Below are positions 41,340-49,497 of a DNA stretch of 64,000 nucleotides, piece by piece. The stretch is from Aurantimonas sp. HBX-1. Its GTDB lineage: Bacteria; Pseudomonadota; Alphaproteobacteria; Rhizobiales; Rhizobiaceae. Numbering within the stretch: position 1 is the first letter of the stretch; the number at the start of each line of letters is the position of its first letter. Below the pieces are notes generated by a model. It saw only the letters and a list, made by a program, of their open reading frames with translations. It did not search any database and had not been told where the DNA came from. Where the stretch lies: NCBI RefSeq assembly GCF_021391535.1, contig NZ_CP090066.1:3175501-3239500 (forward strand), written 5' to 3'. The position numbers and the translations under genes are program-made.

Positions 41340-42121
41340 AGGGCATCCACCAGTTCGGGGCTGGCGCGCCGGAAGACCACGAATGCCACCGCCACGGCGG
41401 CGATGGCTGCCGCTGCCGGATAGATCAGGCTGACCGGGTCCGGCCAGAGATTGTGCAGCAAGGCGTTCTGATAGATCTGAACCAGCGGCACCATGGGATT
41501 CAGCTCGGCCACCCAGCGCAGGTTCTCCGGAACGACATTTGCGGGATAGACCACCGGGGTCAGCCAGAACCATAGCTGCAGCACCACCGACATGACCTGC
41601 GCGACGTCGCGGGAGAAGACGTTGAGCGTGCCGCACAACACGCCGATCCCGAATGCGAAGGCGGAAATCAGCACGATGCCCAGCGGCAGCACCAGGAGCG
41701 CGGCGCCGGGGAAATGGCCGAGAAAGGCGAAGACCACCAGGATGGCGGCGACCAGCAGCACGTGGTTGACCAGCGCGCTTCCCCAGACCACGACCGGCAG
41801 GCATAGCCTCGGAAACGCGATCTTCTTCATCGCCCCGGCCTGCTCGAGGAAGATCGTGATCGAGCGGTTGAGGATCTCGGAGAAGAGGCTCCAGGCGGCC
41901 ATGCCGGAGAGCAGGTAGATCGCATAGGCCGAGTCGTTGTCGGTGTCGGGCAGGCGGGCGCCGAGAACCTCGGAGAGGACGATAGCGAAGATCAGCGCCT
42001 GCGCCAGCGGATGCAGCACGAACCACAGCGCCCCGAGCTTGGATCGGGCGAAACGGCCCTTCAGGTCGCTTCGGATCGAGGATGCGATGAAAAAGCGGTA
42101 ACGCCAGAGACTAGTCAGCAT
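41336..42121 (-). CDS. wzm: ABC-2 type polysaccharide export permease
   Basis: 261 residues. The N-terminal LWRYRFFIASSIRSDLKGRFARSKLGALW with the R-x-x-L-K-x-R-(Y/F) motif is the signature of Wzm/KpsM/TagG-type exporters. Six hydrophobic segments follow (LAQALIFAIVLSEVL, HVLLVAAILVVFAFLG, QVMSVVLQLWFWLTPVVYP and others). It pairs with the adjacent Wzt to move undecaprenyl-diphosphate-linked polysaccharide across the inner membrane. About 60 bp upstream begins the rmd stop region, so gmd, rmd, wzm, wzt and the two enzymes downstream may form one transcript. Confidence 0.93.
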   Translation of the reverse strand: MLTSLWRYRFFIASSIRSDLKGRFARSKLGALWFVLHPLAQALIFAIVLSEVLGARLPDTDNDSAYAIYLLSGMAAWSLFSEILNRSITIFLEQAGAMKKIAFPRLCLPVVVWGSALVNHVLLVAAILVVFAFLGHFPGAALLVLPLGIVLISAFAFGIGVLCGTLNVFSRDVAQVMSVVLQLWFWLTPVVYPANVVPENLRWVAELNPMVPLVQIYQNALLHNLWPDPVSLIYPAAAAIAAVAVAFVVFRRASPELVDAL

Positions 42122-42229
42122 GCGGCGTCCTTACATGAAGCACGTGGAGATCGGAAAGCATTTCGCGATCGCCCCCGAGGCTCGCGCCAGGGTCTCTTGA
42201 AATCAGATAGTGGTCTGCGCATGGCAGGA

Positions 42230-43171
42230 TCAGCGTTGCCCGCGCCAGAATTCCAGGACGTCGCGGAGCGTGTCCTCGAACGCAATCTCAGGGCGCCAGC
42301 CGAGCACCTGCGTCGCGGCCTCAGGGTTGCCGACCGCTCGCGGGACGAGGTTGGGGCGCAGACGCTCCGGATCGACACGAACCTCGATCTCCATCCCCGA
42401 CAGCTCGACCAGATGGTCCAGTATCTTGCCAATTCGCCACGCCCGGCCCGAGGCCAGGTTGTAGACGCTGGAGGGGCCGACCGGCACCGACGGGTCCAGT
42501 GCGGCGATGGCATAGGCCCGCACGACGTCCCGCGCATCGAGAAAGTCCCGTTCCGCCTCGAGATTGCCGACCGCGATCACGGGCGCCTGCTTGCCGGCGA
42601 TGATATCGGCGATCTGCCGCGCGAACGCCGAGACGACATAGGCGTCCGCCTGCCCTGGCGCGGTATGGTTGAAGGGCCGGAAGCGAACCGATTTCAGGCC
42701 GTCATGCGCCATCTGCCCGATCATCAGGTCGGCGGCCGCCTTGGTTGCGCCGTAGACGCTGGCCGGCTGCAACGGCGCCGCTTCCGTCAGGGGTCCATCG
42801 GTCGACAGAAACGCATCGCCATAGGCCTCGGAACTGCCGACATTGATGAAGCGGGCCTCGGGCGCATGCCGCAACACCGCCTCCGCCACGTTCATAGCGC
42901 CCGTCAGGTTGACGTCCCAGGCCCGTCGCGGCGAACGATTGGCCTCGGCCGGCGCCGCCACCGCTGCCAGATGCACGACGGCCGTGGGCCGCGCCGCCTG
43001 CACGGCCCGCTCGACGGCTTCCCTGTCGCAGATGTCGACCGCCTCGCCTTCGCGAGCGCCGAAGACCGCTACGGGCGCCCCGTCCCCGTCAAACGCCGCG
43101 AGATGGCGGACGAGCAGCGTGCCGACGAACCCGCCAGCGCCGGTGACAAGGATTCGATGCTGATGAGCCAT
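42230..43171 (-). CDS. rmd: GDP-6-deoxy-D-mannose reductase (GDP-D-rhamnose synthesis)
   Basis: 313 residues, extended SDR: RILVTGAGGFVGTLLVRHL, NVGSSEAYGDAF (catalytic Ser), VYGATKAAADLMIGQ (Tyr/Lys), FRPFNHTAPGQ and SGRAWRIGKILDHLV. The NHTGPGQ-like and SG-x-x-x-x-I signatures fit the Rmd reductase that turns GDP-4-keto-6-deoxy-D-mannose into GDP-D-rhamnose. It follows gmd on the same strand, the usual pairing. ATG 43171 or GTG 43174. A C4 epimerase/reductase giving another GDP-6-deoxy sugar (for example 6-deoxytalose) is the alternative. Confidence 0.88.
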   Translation of the reverse strand: MAHQHRILVTGAGGFVGTLLVRHLAAFDGDGAPVAVFGAREGEAVDICDREAVERAVQAARPTAVVHLAAVAAPAEANRSPRRAWDVNLTGAMNVAEAVLRHAPEARFINVGSSEAYGDAFLSTDGPLTEAAPLQPASVYGATKAAADLMIGQMAHDGLKSVRFRPFNHTAPGQADAYVVSAFARQIADIIAGKQAPVIAVGNLEAERDFLDARDVVRAYAIAALDPSVPVGPSSVYNLASGRAWRIGKILDHLVELSGMEIEVRVDPERLRPNLVPRAVGNPEAATQVLGWRPEIAFEDTLRDVLEFWRGQR

Positions 43172-43237
43172 CACGAAATCGCTCGCCCCCGTGGAATTCG
43201 CGCGGTTGATCGATTACCCGCTTGACCGGTACCGGCC

Positions 43238-44212
43238 TCAGCGCTTCAGACGCTTGAGGTCGGCCTCGACCATCTCGATGATCATGTCCTCGAGCGAGAT
43301 CTCCGCTTCCCAGCCGAAGGCGGCCTTGGCCTTGGCCGGGTTGCCGAGCAGCACGTCGACCTCGGCCGGACGGAACAAGGCAGGATCGATGATGAGATGA
43401 TCGTCGATCGACAGGCCCGCGTGCTCGAAGGCGATGCGGCACATGTCGCGAACCGTCGTCGTACGGCCGGTGGCGATGACGTAGTCGTCCGCCTCGTCCT
43501 GCTGCAGCATCAGCCACATGGCCCGGACATAGTCCTTCGAATGGCCCCAGTCGCGCTTGGCGTCGATGTTGCCGAGGCGCAGCTCGCTGGCCAGGCCGAG
43601 CTTGATGCGGGCAACCGCGTCGGTGACCTTGCGGGTCACGAATTCGATCCCGCGCAGCGGCGACTCGTGGTTGAACAGGATGCCGCTGGAAGCGTGCATC
43701 CCGTAGCTTTCCCGATAGTTGACGGTCAGCCAGTGGCCGTAGAGCTTTGCCACGGCATAGGGCGAGCGCGGATAGAACGGCGTCGTCTCGCTCTGCATCG
43801 GCTCCTGGATGAGGCCGTACATCTCCGACGATGACGCCTGGTAAAAACGCGCTTCCGGGCGCTCCAGCCGCACGGCCTCGAGCATGTTGGTGACGCCGAG
43901 TCCGGTCACCTGACCGGTCAGGATCGGCTGCTGCCAGGAAGACTTGACGAAGGACTGGGCGCCGAGATTGTAGACTTCGTCCGGAACGACATCGCGCATC
44001 ACCCGGATGATGCCCGAGAGATCGAGAAGGTTGCCGTCGAGGATCCGCACATCCTTGTCGATGCCGAGCCATTTCAGGCGCACGTCGTTGACGTCGGCCG
44101 TGCTCGAGCGCCGCACCAGACCGTAGACGTCATAGCCCTTTTCGAGCAGCAACTGCGACAGGTATGCCCCGTCCTGCCCGGTGATGCCGGTGATGAGCGC
44201 GCGCTTCGTCAT
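43238..44212 (-). CDS. gmd: GDP-mannose 4,6-dehydratase
   Basis: 324 residues. The NADP loop KRALITGITGQDGAYLSQLL, the YGLVRRSSTADV segment, the catalytic Thr/Ser-Glu pair in YQASSSEMYGL and the Tyr/Lys pair in PYAVAKLYGHWLTV are all present; NHESPLRGIEFVTRKVT is another Gmd signature. It makes GDP-4-keto-6-deoxy-D-mannose. ATG 44212 is the family start; an open frame running upstream to 44695 has no similarity and is shadow. Together with rmd it supplies GDP-D-rhamnose for the double GT4 enzyme. Confidence 0.96.
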   Translation of the reverse strand: MTKRALITGITGQDGAYLSQLLLEKGYDVYGLVRRSSTADVNDVRLKWLGIDKDVRILDGNLLDLSGIIRVMRDVVPDEVYNLGAQSFVKSSWQQPILTGQVTGLGVTNMLEAVRLERPEARFYQASSSEMYGLIQEPMQSETTPFYPRSPYAVAKLYGHWLTVNYRESYGMHASSGILFNHESPLRGIEFVTRKVTDAVARIKLGLASELRLGNIDAKRDWGHSKDYVRAMWLMLQQDEADDYVIATGRTTTVRDMCRIAFEHAGLSIDDHLIIDPALFRPAEVDVLLGNPAKAKAAFGWEAEISLEDMIIEMVEADLKRLKR

Positions 44213-44756
44213 AAGGTAAAACTCTCTTGCCAGTCGTGTGTGCCGTCGCGGGTCTCCTCCGGCGAAGGCTCGCTTTAACCATCCCTCCGGTTTCAGGCAA
44301 GAGACCGTCGACCTCGGCAACCCGCCTGTTGCAGGGTCGAAACTGCCCTGGATTCGTCCGCGCGACTTCGGCAAATGGAAATCGGCGTTACGGACGCCGC
44401 CTTGCCCACCAAGAGCAGCGCATCCGTAGGAGCGGGGATCGGCGGGTAGGCCGAGGCAATTCGGCAGTCCGCGCCGGCTCAGCGATGGTCGGAACCGATG
44501 AAAGCCGGACAACCCGGCGAAGCTCATCGAATGGTCAGCCAACAAACGAAAGCTGCCTGGTATCGCTTCCCATCGGCCTTTCCGATCGCCGACCAGGCTC
44601 TCTCCCACGGCGTAATTGTCTATGGAGACCTGTGATCTGCGCAATCGCCTCATCCAAATGGGCGCTGGTTGCCTATCGGTAAGCTGGAAATGCACCAGCG
44701 GGCTTTACTGGGATAAGCTCTGTGAGTATTAGGGGGTCTCCTCTGGAGGGCTCTCG
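44213..44756. other. Intergenic region upstream of gmd, no gene seen
   Basis: This 544-bp stretch lies between the divergent gmd operon and a small rightward ORF and should carry promoters for both. No family match, repeat or clear hexamer pair was found. Its lower, uneven GC suggests degraded DNA. Confidence 0.45.
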
Positions 44757-44963
44757 ATGGGAATATCGACGAAGGACGTGGTCGAAAATTATCGACTGGT
44801 GCTCGGGAAAGAACCCGCACCGAATGTGATTGCCTACTACGTCCAGGCCTTCGACAGCGTCCCGGCGCTGCGACGACGACTGGAATTTCTCGCCAAGCGC
44901 CAGATGCAGTTGCTCGCCGAATGGAATGCAGCCTCGCAGAACCGCCAGATCTCACAGGGTTGA
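44757..44963 (+). CDS. Small protein resembling a DUF4214-like / FkbM N-terminal segment, perhaps a truncated gene
   Basis: 68 residues with GGAGGG a suitable distance before the ATG. VVENYRLVLGKEPAPNVIAYYV resembles the Y-x-x-x-L-G-R-x-P-D-x-x-G-x-x-Y motif of DUF4214-type segments often found at the N-termini of polysaccharide methyltransferases and glycosyltransferases. The frame stays open for 56 further codons past the TGA at 44961 (NARAASSAEIAETLRVEK...), so this may be the start of a longer gene interrupted by a nonsense codon. A genuine free-standing small protein is possible. Confidence 0.4.
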   Translation: MGISTKDVVENYRLVLGKEPAPNVIAYYVQAFDSVPALRRRLEFLAKRQMQLLAEWNAASQNRQISQG

Positions 44964-45125
44964 AATGCTCGTGCCGCGTCTTCTGCCGAGATCGCGGAGA
45001 CCCTCCGGGTCGAGAAACCCGACGGCCAAGATGATCTGCTCGTGACAGCAGCCTCAACCTTGGCGACGCTTGAGACCGCGCAAACTCACCCGCAACCGAA
45101 AATCGTAACTCGGCGCTCGTCGGGC

Positions 45126-46232
45126 CTACCCTGAGACGATGGCACGCATGCCCTCGATGAAGCGCTCCTCGGAAAATACCTCCGCCCGCGCCTCGCAGGC
45201 CCCGCGCATCGCAGCCGCCCGGGGCGCCGGCAGCCGGCGGACGGCCTCGGCGATGTCGGCCGGCTGAAAATCCGGCGGCAGCAGGATGCCGGTCTCGCCG
45301 TCGAGGATCGTCTCGCGCAAGCCGCCTTCCGCGACGCCGATCACCGGCTTGCCGGCGGCCATCGACTCCACGGGCGACATGCCGAAATCCTCCTCCACCG
45401 GCACGTAGATCGTGGCGATGGCCTCGCCAATCAGCCGGCGCAGCCGGTCTTCGTCCACCCAGCCGAGAAAGGTGATGTTGGGCGCATCCTTGGCGCGCCG
45501 GCGCAGGTTCTCCAGTTCGTCGCCGCCGGAGGCCACCACGAGCTGTTGGTCGGGCATCGTGCGGAAGGCATCGACGATGCGGTCGACGCGTTTCAGCCCG
45601 GCGAGACGGGCGGTCGACAGATAGTAGCCCTGCTGGCCGCCCCAGACGAAGCTCTTCGTGTCGCAGGGCGGGTAGACGACGATGCTGTCGCGGCCGAGGA
45701 ACGAGCGGATGCGCTCCCGCACGGTTTCGGAATTGGCGACGATCGTGTCCATCCGGCCGACCGCCGCCTCGTAGCCGCGGCGGAACCGCGCGAGCCCGGC
45801 GCGTTTCAGCATGCCGGCCGGACCGCCGAGCATCGGCGCGAAATGCGCCCGCTGGTCGTAGAGGAAGCGCGGCGGCGTGTGGCAGTAGAAGATGTTCCGG
45901 CCGGGGCTACCGGCCCCGGGCGCCGCGAAGGGCGCCGCCACGCCGGAGAAAACCCGCGTGTCGTGGCGCGCCACGCGCCGGCGTTCCAGCGCGAAGCGCG
46001 CCGCGAGCGCCGCGGCCCGCAGGCCGGGGCGCCGCAATGCCATCGGCAGGTCGAGATCGCGGCTGCCAGCCGGGAACATGGCGTCGTCGTAGCTGTCGGC
46101 GCTGCGGTAGCCGTAGAGGAGATCCGCGCCGATGGCGTCCGCCAGCGTCAGGACGAGCCGCTCCCCGCCGCCCCGGATCGCGAAGTAATCGTGGACGACC
46201 AAAGGCGGGCCGGCTTTCTCGGGCAGTTTCAA
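45126..46232 (-). CDS. Family 4 glycosyltransferase
   Basis: About 368 residues. Acceptor-side loop PLVVHDYFAIRGGGERLVL, then NIFYCHTPPRFLYDQR, the C-lobe start YYLSTARLAGLKRVDRIVDAF, and the EX7E stretch VPVEEDFGMSPVESMAAGKP. CHTPPR and LAGLKR are typical of mannosyl- or rhamnosyl-type GT4 enzymes in O-antigen loci. No ATG is found; TTG 46232 (SLKLPEKAG start) fits the family best, and a GTG at 46196 (VVHDYF) is a later option. It is the last gene of the polysaccharide island. Confidence 0.85.
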   Translation of the reverse strand: MKLPEKAGPPLVVHDYFAIRGGGERLVLTLADAIGADLLYGYRSADSYDDAMFPAGSRDLDLPMALRRPGLRAAALAARFALERRRVARHDTRVFSGVAAPFAAPGAGSPGRNIFYCHTPPRFLYDQRAHFAPMLGGPAGMLKRAGLARFRRGYEAAVGRMDTIVANSETVRERIRSFLGRDSIVVYPPCDTKSFVWGGQQGYYLSTARLAGLKRVDRIVDAFRTMPDQQLVVASGGDELENLRRRAKDAPNITFLGWVDEDRLRRLIGEAIATIYVPVEEDFGMSPVESMAAGKPVIGVAEGGLRETILDGETGILLPPDFQPADIAEAVRRLPAPRAAAMRGACEARAEVFSEERFIEGMRAIVSG

Positions 46233-46361
46233 GCTTCGGTGAATCCTGCTGGGCGACGTTCGGTCGGGTGATGACGGGCGACCGTATACAGGCGGAGCGG
46301 GAGAAGACCAAGAACCGGCAGGGCCCGGCCGTGGCGGCACCGGGATGGGTCGGGATGGGTC

Positions 46362-46377
46362 GGGCCCGCCGCGGGCC
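46362..46377 (-). terminator. GC hairpin at the end of the Pot-type operon
   Basis: A stem GGCCCG-CCG-CGGGCC sits some 15 bp past the stop of the last transporter gene (read leftward), preceded by a tandem GGGATGGGTC repeat (46342-46361). No T tract follows, so a weak or Rho-assisted terminator is the most that can be claimed. Confidence 0.35.
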
Positions 46378-46392
46378 GTCTGCGCTGGTCGG

Positions 46393-47175
46393 TCAGGCAG
46401 GCGCGCCAGCCGGGCGGCGGCGCAGGAACGCCGCGAGCCCGGCCAGCAGCAGCGTGCCGAGGATCAGCAGCAGCGCAGCCGCGGCGACGGCGGGCGAGAT
46501 GTTCTCGCGGATCGAGGAGAACATCTGGCGGGCGAGCGTCCGCTGGTTCGGCCCGGCGACGAACAGCGTCAGCACCACCTCGTCAAGCGAGGTAGCGAAG
46601 GCGAAGACCGCGCCGGTGACGACGCCCGGCATCGCCAGCGGCAGCGTGACGCGGCGAAACACCGTCGCGGGCGGGGCGCCGAGGCTCGCGGCGGCGCGCT
46701 CGGTGGTGCGGTCGATGCCCTGCAGCGCCGTGGAGACGCTGACGATGACGAAGGGCACGCACAGCACGGTGTGCGCGACGATGACGCCGAGATAGGTGCT
46801 GGAGAGCCCCATCCGGGCGAGCGATATCTGCAGCCCGACCCCCAGCACCACGGCGGGCACAACCATCGGCAGCAGGAAGATCGTGCGGACCACGTCGGGA
46901 AACGGGATAGCGCTGCCGCGCAGGGCCAGCGCCGCCAGCGTCCCGAGGACGACGGAAAGCACCGTCGCCCCCGAGCCGATGATCAGGCTGTTGACGATCG
47001 AGGCGCTCCATTGCGCCGACTGGCCAAGTTCCTGGATCCAGCGCAGCGAATAAGACTCGATCGGATAGTTCAGGAAGACGCTGTCGGTGAAGGCCAGCGG
47101 CAGGATGGCGACGATCGGCAGGATCAGGAAGGCCATCATCAGCGTCGCGAAGCCGGCCTGGAGGATCCGCAGCAT
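46393..47175 (-). CDS. Spermidine/putrescine-type ABC transporter permease (PotC-like)
   Basis: 260 residues with six hydrophobic segments (FATLMMAFLILPIVAILPLAF and others). The EAA loop is seen as RAAASLGAPPATVFRRVTLPLAMPG, the contact site for the ATPase. It is the fourth gene of the operon, in line with PotC of the polyamine/sulfate/iron class. The gap to potB is 3 bp. Solute type is set by the binding protein and is not readable here. Confidence 0.9.
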   Translation of the reverse strand: MLRILQAGFATLMMAFLILPIVAILPLAFTDSVFLNYPIESYSLRWIQELGQSAQWSASIVNSLIIGSGATVLSVVLGTLAALALRGSAIPFPDVVRTIFLLPMVVPAVVLGVGLQISLARMGLSSTYLGVIVAHTVLCVPFVIVSVSTALQGIDRTTERAAASLGAPPATVFRRVTLPLAMPGVVTGAVFAFATSLDEVVLTLFVAGPNQRTLARQMFSSIRENISPAVAAAALLLILGTLLLAGLAAFLRRRPAGAPA

Positions 47176-47178
47176 GGC

Positions 47179-48363
47179 TCAGAGCCCCGTCGGCGCGCTG
47201 GCGCGCGAGAGGCGGCTGTAGACGAGATAGAGCACCGTGGTGATGGCGAGGAGGATCAGGCCGAGTGCGCCGGCCATGCCCCAGTTGGCGGTCTGCAGCG
47301 CGTAGAAGGCGATGATCGAGGAGATCATCTGGTCGTTCGGCCCGCCGATCAGCGCCGGGGTGATGTAGTAGCCGATCGCCACCATGAATACGAGCAGCGA
47401 GCCGGCCAGCAGCCCCGGCAGGCTGAGCGGCAGGAGGATGCGCCGGAACGCGGCGAACGGCGTCGCGCCCATCGAGGCGGCCGCCGGCATCAGGTTCTTC
47501 GGGATCGCCGCGACGACCGAGTAGATCGGCAGCACCATGAACGGCAGGAGGACGTGGGTCATGGCGATGACCACGCCGAGCCGGTTGAAGATCAGCGGCA
47601 GCGGGCCGTCGGTCAGGCCGAGCCACATCAGCGCGCCGTTGATCAAGCCCTCGTTCTGGAGAAGGATGAACCACGCCGCCGTCCGCACCAGCAGCGACGT
47701 CCACAGGGGCAGCAGCACGGCAAGCAGCATGAGGTTGCGCTTCCAGCCGCTCAGCGCTGCGGCGAGCATCGCATAGGGCAGCCCGATCAGCGCGCAGAGG
47801 GCGGTGATCGTGCCGGCGATGGCGAAGGTCCGCCAGATGATCAGCCGGTTGGCCGAGGTCGCCTCGGGCGCGGCGACGACATCGCCATCGGCGTTGCGCT
47901 CGAGATCGAGGGCGGCAAGCAGGTTGCGGTCGGTATACGGGGCGACGCTCAGCTGGATCGCCCGCCAGAAGCGCGGCTCGCCCCAGCGCTCGTCGACGGA
48001 CAGGAGATCGAGCCTGTCGCCGGGCGCTGCATCCTGCGCCGCCTCTGCGGTCCGGCTCATCAGCGTCCTGAATCCCGACACCTGGCTGTTCAGGACGCGC
48101 ACCGCGCCGCCGAGCACGGACCTTGGCGTGTCACGCAGATCGGCGACCAGCGCGTCCCGGACCGCCGCTTCCGGCATGCCCTCGCCGTCCCACTGGCCGA
48201 TGGCGACCGATGTCTGCGGCAGCGCCCCGCCGATGGCGTCGTTGTGGACGGAGACGGCGACCATCGTCCACAGCGGCCAGATGAAGAACACGCCCAGAAA
48301 CAGCGCCAGCGGCAGGATCAGGAGCGCGGCGCGCAGCCGCGCGTTGGCGAAGACCCCGCTCAT
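47179..48363 (-). CDS. ABC transporter permease (PotB-like) with large periplasmic insertion
   Basis: 394 residues, about 100 longer than ordinary PotB proteins. Helix 1 is ALLILPLALFLGVFFIWPLW. Between it and helix 2 (starting LIIWRTFAIAGTITALCAL, about residue 175) lies a soluble stretch of around 130 residues (VAIGQWDGEGMPEAAVRD, SVDERWGEPRFWRAI). The EAA motif AAASMGATPFAAFRRILLPLSLPG is intact. ATG 48363 overlaps the ATPase stop by 4 bp. The insertion may form an extra contact with the binding protein or substrate; related long permeases exist, so it is a subfamily trait rather than a fusion. Confidence 0.9.
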   Translation of the reverse strand: MSGVFANARLRAALLILPLALFLGVFFIWPLWTMVAVSVHNDAIGGALPQTSVAIGQWDGEGMPEAAVRDALVADLRDTPRSVLGGAVRVLNSQVSGFRTLMSRTAEAAQDAAPGDRLDLLSVDERWGEPRFWRAIQLSVAPYTDRNLLAALDLERNADGDVVAAPEATSANRLIIWRTFAIAGTITALCALIGLPYAMLAAALSGWKRNLMLLAVLLPLWTSLLVRTAAWFILLQNEGLINGALMWLGLTDGPLPLIFNRLGVVIAMTHVLLPFMVLPIYSVVAAIPKNLMPAAASMGATPFAAFRRILLPLSLPGLLAGSLLVFMVAIGYYITPALIGGPNDQMISSIIAFYALQTANWGMAGALGLILLAITTVLYLVYSRLSRASAPTGL

Positions 48364-49424
48364 GCGGCGAAGACCGAGCAATCCTCGGCCCGGAAGGCAA
48401 TGGGCAGCCGCGTCCCGACGGGAAAGCTCTCGGCGCTGCGCTCGGCGCGGGCGACGAGCCGCAACGGACCCGCCGCGAGGTGAAACCGCAAATGGTCGCC
48501 CTGGTAGACGACATCCTCGACTTCCGCCTCCAGGACATTCTCGAAGCCCGGCTGCGGCCGCAGGCGGATGCGCTCCGGGCGCACCGACAGGACGATCGCC
48601 GACCCGGTCGGGGCGGAGGGCGCCGCCGCCGCGATGCGGTGGCCGCCGTCGACGACGACCTGGACAATCCGGCCGTCGGCCGCGCCGTCGATCCGGCCCT
48701 CGAGCAGGTTCGTCTCGCCGATGAACTGCGAGACGAAGCGGTTCTGCGGGCGGTCGTAGACCTCGCTCGCGGTGCCGATCTGGGCGATCTTGCCCTTGTC
48801 GAAGATCGCGATGCGATCCGACATGGTCAGCGCCTCCGACTGGTCGTGGGTCACGAACACGATGGTCAGGCCGAGCCGGCGGTGGAGTTCGCGGATCTCC
48901 AGCTGCATCGCCTCGCGCAGCTGCTTGTCGAGCGCGCCGAGCGGCTCGTCCATCAGGATGACCTTCGGCTCGAACACCAGCGCCCGGGTCAGGGCCACCC
49001 GCTGCTGCTGGCCGCCGGACAGCTGCGACGGCCGGCGTTCGGCCAGGTGCGCCAGATGCACGCGCTCCAGCGCCTCGGTGACGCGCCGGCTGACCTCCGG
49101 CTTCGCCACGCCGCGCATCTGCAGCGGAAAGGCGACGTTCTCAGCGACGCTCATATGCGGGAACAGCGCGTAATTCTGGAAGACCACGCCCATGCCGCGG
49201 CGGTGCGGCGGCAGTTCGTTGAGGCGCTGTCCGTCGAGGACGATCTTCCCGGCCGTCACCGTCTCGAAGCCGGCGAGCATCATCAGGATCGTGGTCTTGC
49301 CGGAGCCGGACGGGCCGAGCAGGCTGAGGAACTCGCCCTTGGCGACGTCGAGGTTCAATCCCTCGACCACGCTCAGCGGGCCGAAGCTCTTGGCGACGTC
49401 ACGAAGCTCGATGAAGGCAGTCAT
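48360..49424 (-). CDS. ABC transporter ATP-binding protein (PotA-like)
   Basis: 354 residues. ATPase core: Walker A LLGPSGSGKTTILM, Q-loop VFQNYALFPHMSV, signature LSGGQQQRVALTRAL, Walker B VILMDEPLGALD, switch FVTHDQSEALTM. The C-terminal 120 residues form a TOBE-type domain (GSAIVLSVRPERIRLRP). This is the PotA/FbpC/UgpC layout. It is encoded 73 bp after the binding-protein gene, across an intercistronic hairpin. Confidence 0.92.
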   Translation of the reverse strand: MTAFIELRDVAKSFGPLSVVEGLNLDVAKGEFLSLLGPSGSGKTTILMMLAGFETVTAGKIVLDGQRLNELPPHRRGMGVVFQNYALFPHMSVAENVAFPLQMRGVAKPEVSRRVTEALERVHLAHLAERRPSQLSGGQQQRVALTRALVFEPKVILMDEPLGALDKQLREAMQLEIRELHRRLGLTIVFVTHDQSEALTMSDRIAIFDKGKIAQIGTASEVYDRPQNRFVSQFIGETNLLEGRIDGAADGRIVQVVVDGGHRIAAAAPSAPTGSAIVLSVRPERIRLRPQPGFENVLEAEVEDVVYQGDHLRFHLAAGPLRLVARAERSAESFPVGTRLPIAFRAEDCSVFAA

Positions 49425-49444
49425 GGTCCCTTTCGCATGGCGGT

Positions 49445-49474
49445 CAGCCGCGGCGCTAACAGGCGTCGCGGCTG
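49445..49474 (-). promoter_or_regulatory. Intercistronic hairpin between binding-protein and ATPase genes
   Basis: CAGCCGCG (49445-49452) and CGCGGCTG (49467-49474) form a perfect 8-bp stem, extendable inwards. Hairpins in this spot typically shield the abundant binding-protein message and lower expression of the membrane components; that role is inferred from position. Confidence 0.45.
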
Positions 49475-49497
49475 TCGTCGTTCCGGAGAGCGGCTGC

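Noticed and set aside
9575..44963. Three in-frame TGA codons (9575, 10208 and 44961), suggesting TGA read as Trp
   Set aside because: Most real genes in the window end with TGA, often as ATGA overlaps, so the code is standard. The three cases are in duplicated or fragmentary genes and are better read as nonsense mutations.
46342..46361. Tandem GGGATGGGTC repeat as a regulatory element
   Set aside because: Only two 10-bp copies in a GC-rich gap; chance or slippage is sufficient.
46345..48483. A very long open frame of 712 codons on the plus strand opposite the Pot-type permeases
   Set aside because: It is Arg/Asp/His-rich, has no family motif, and lies antisense to genes with complete transporter motifs; long antisense frames are normal in GC-rich DNA.
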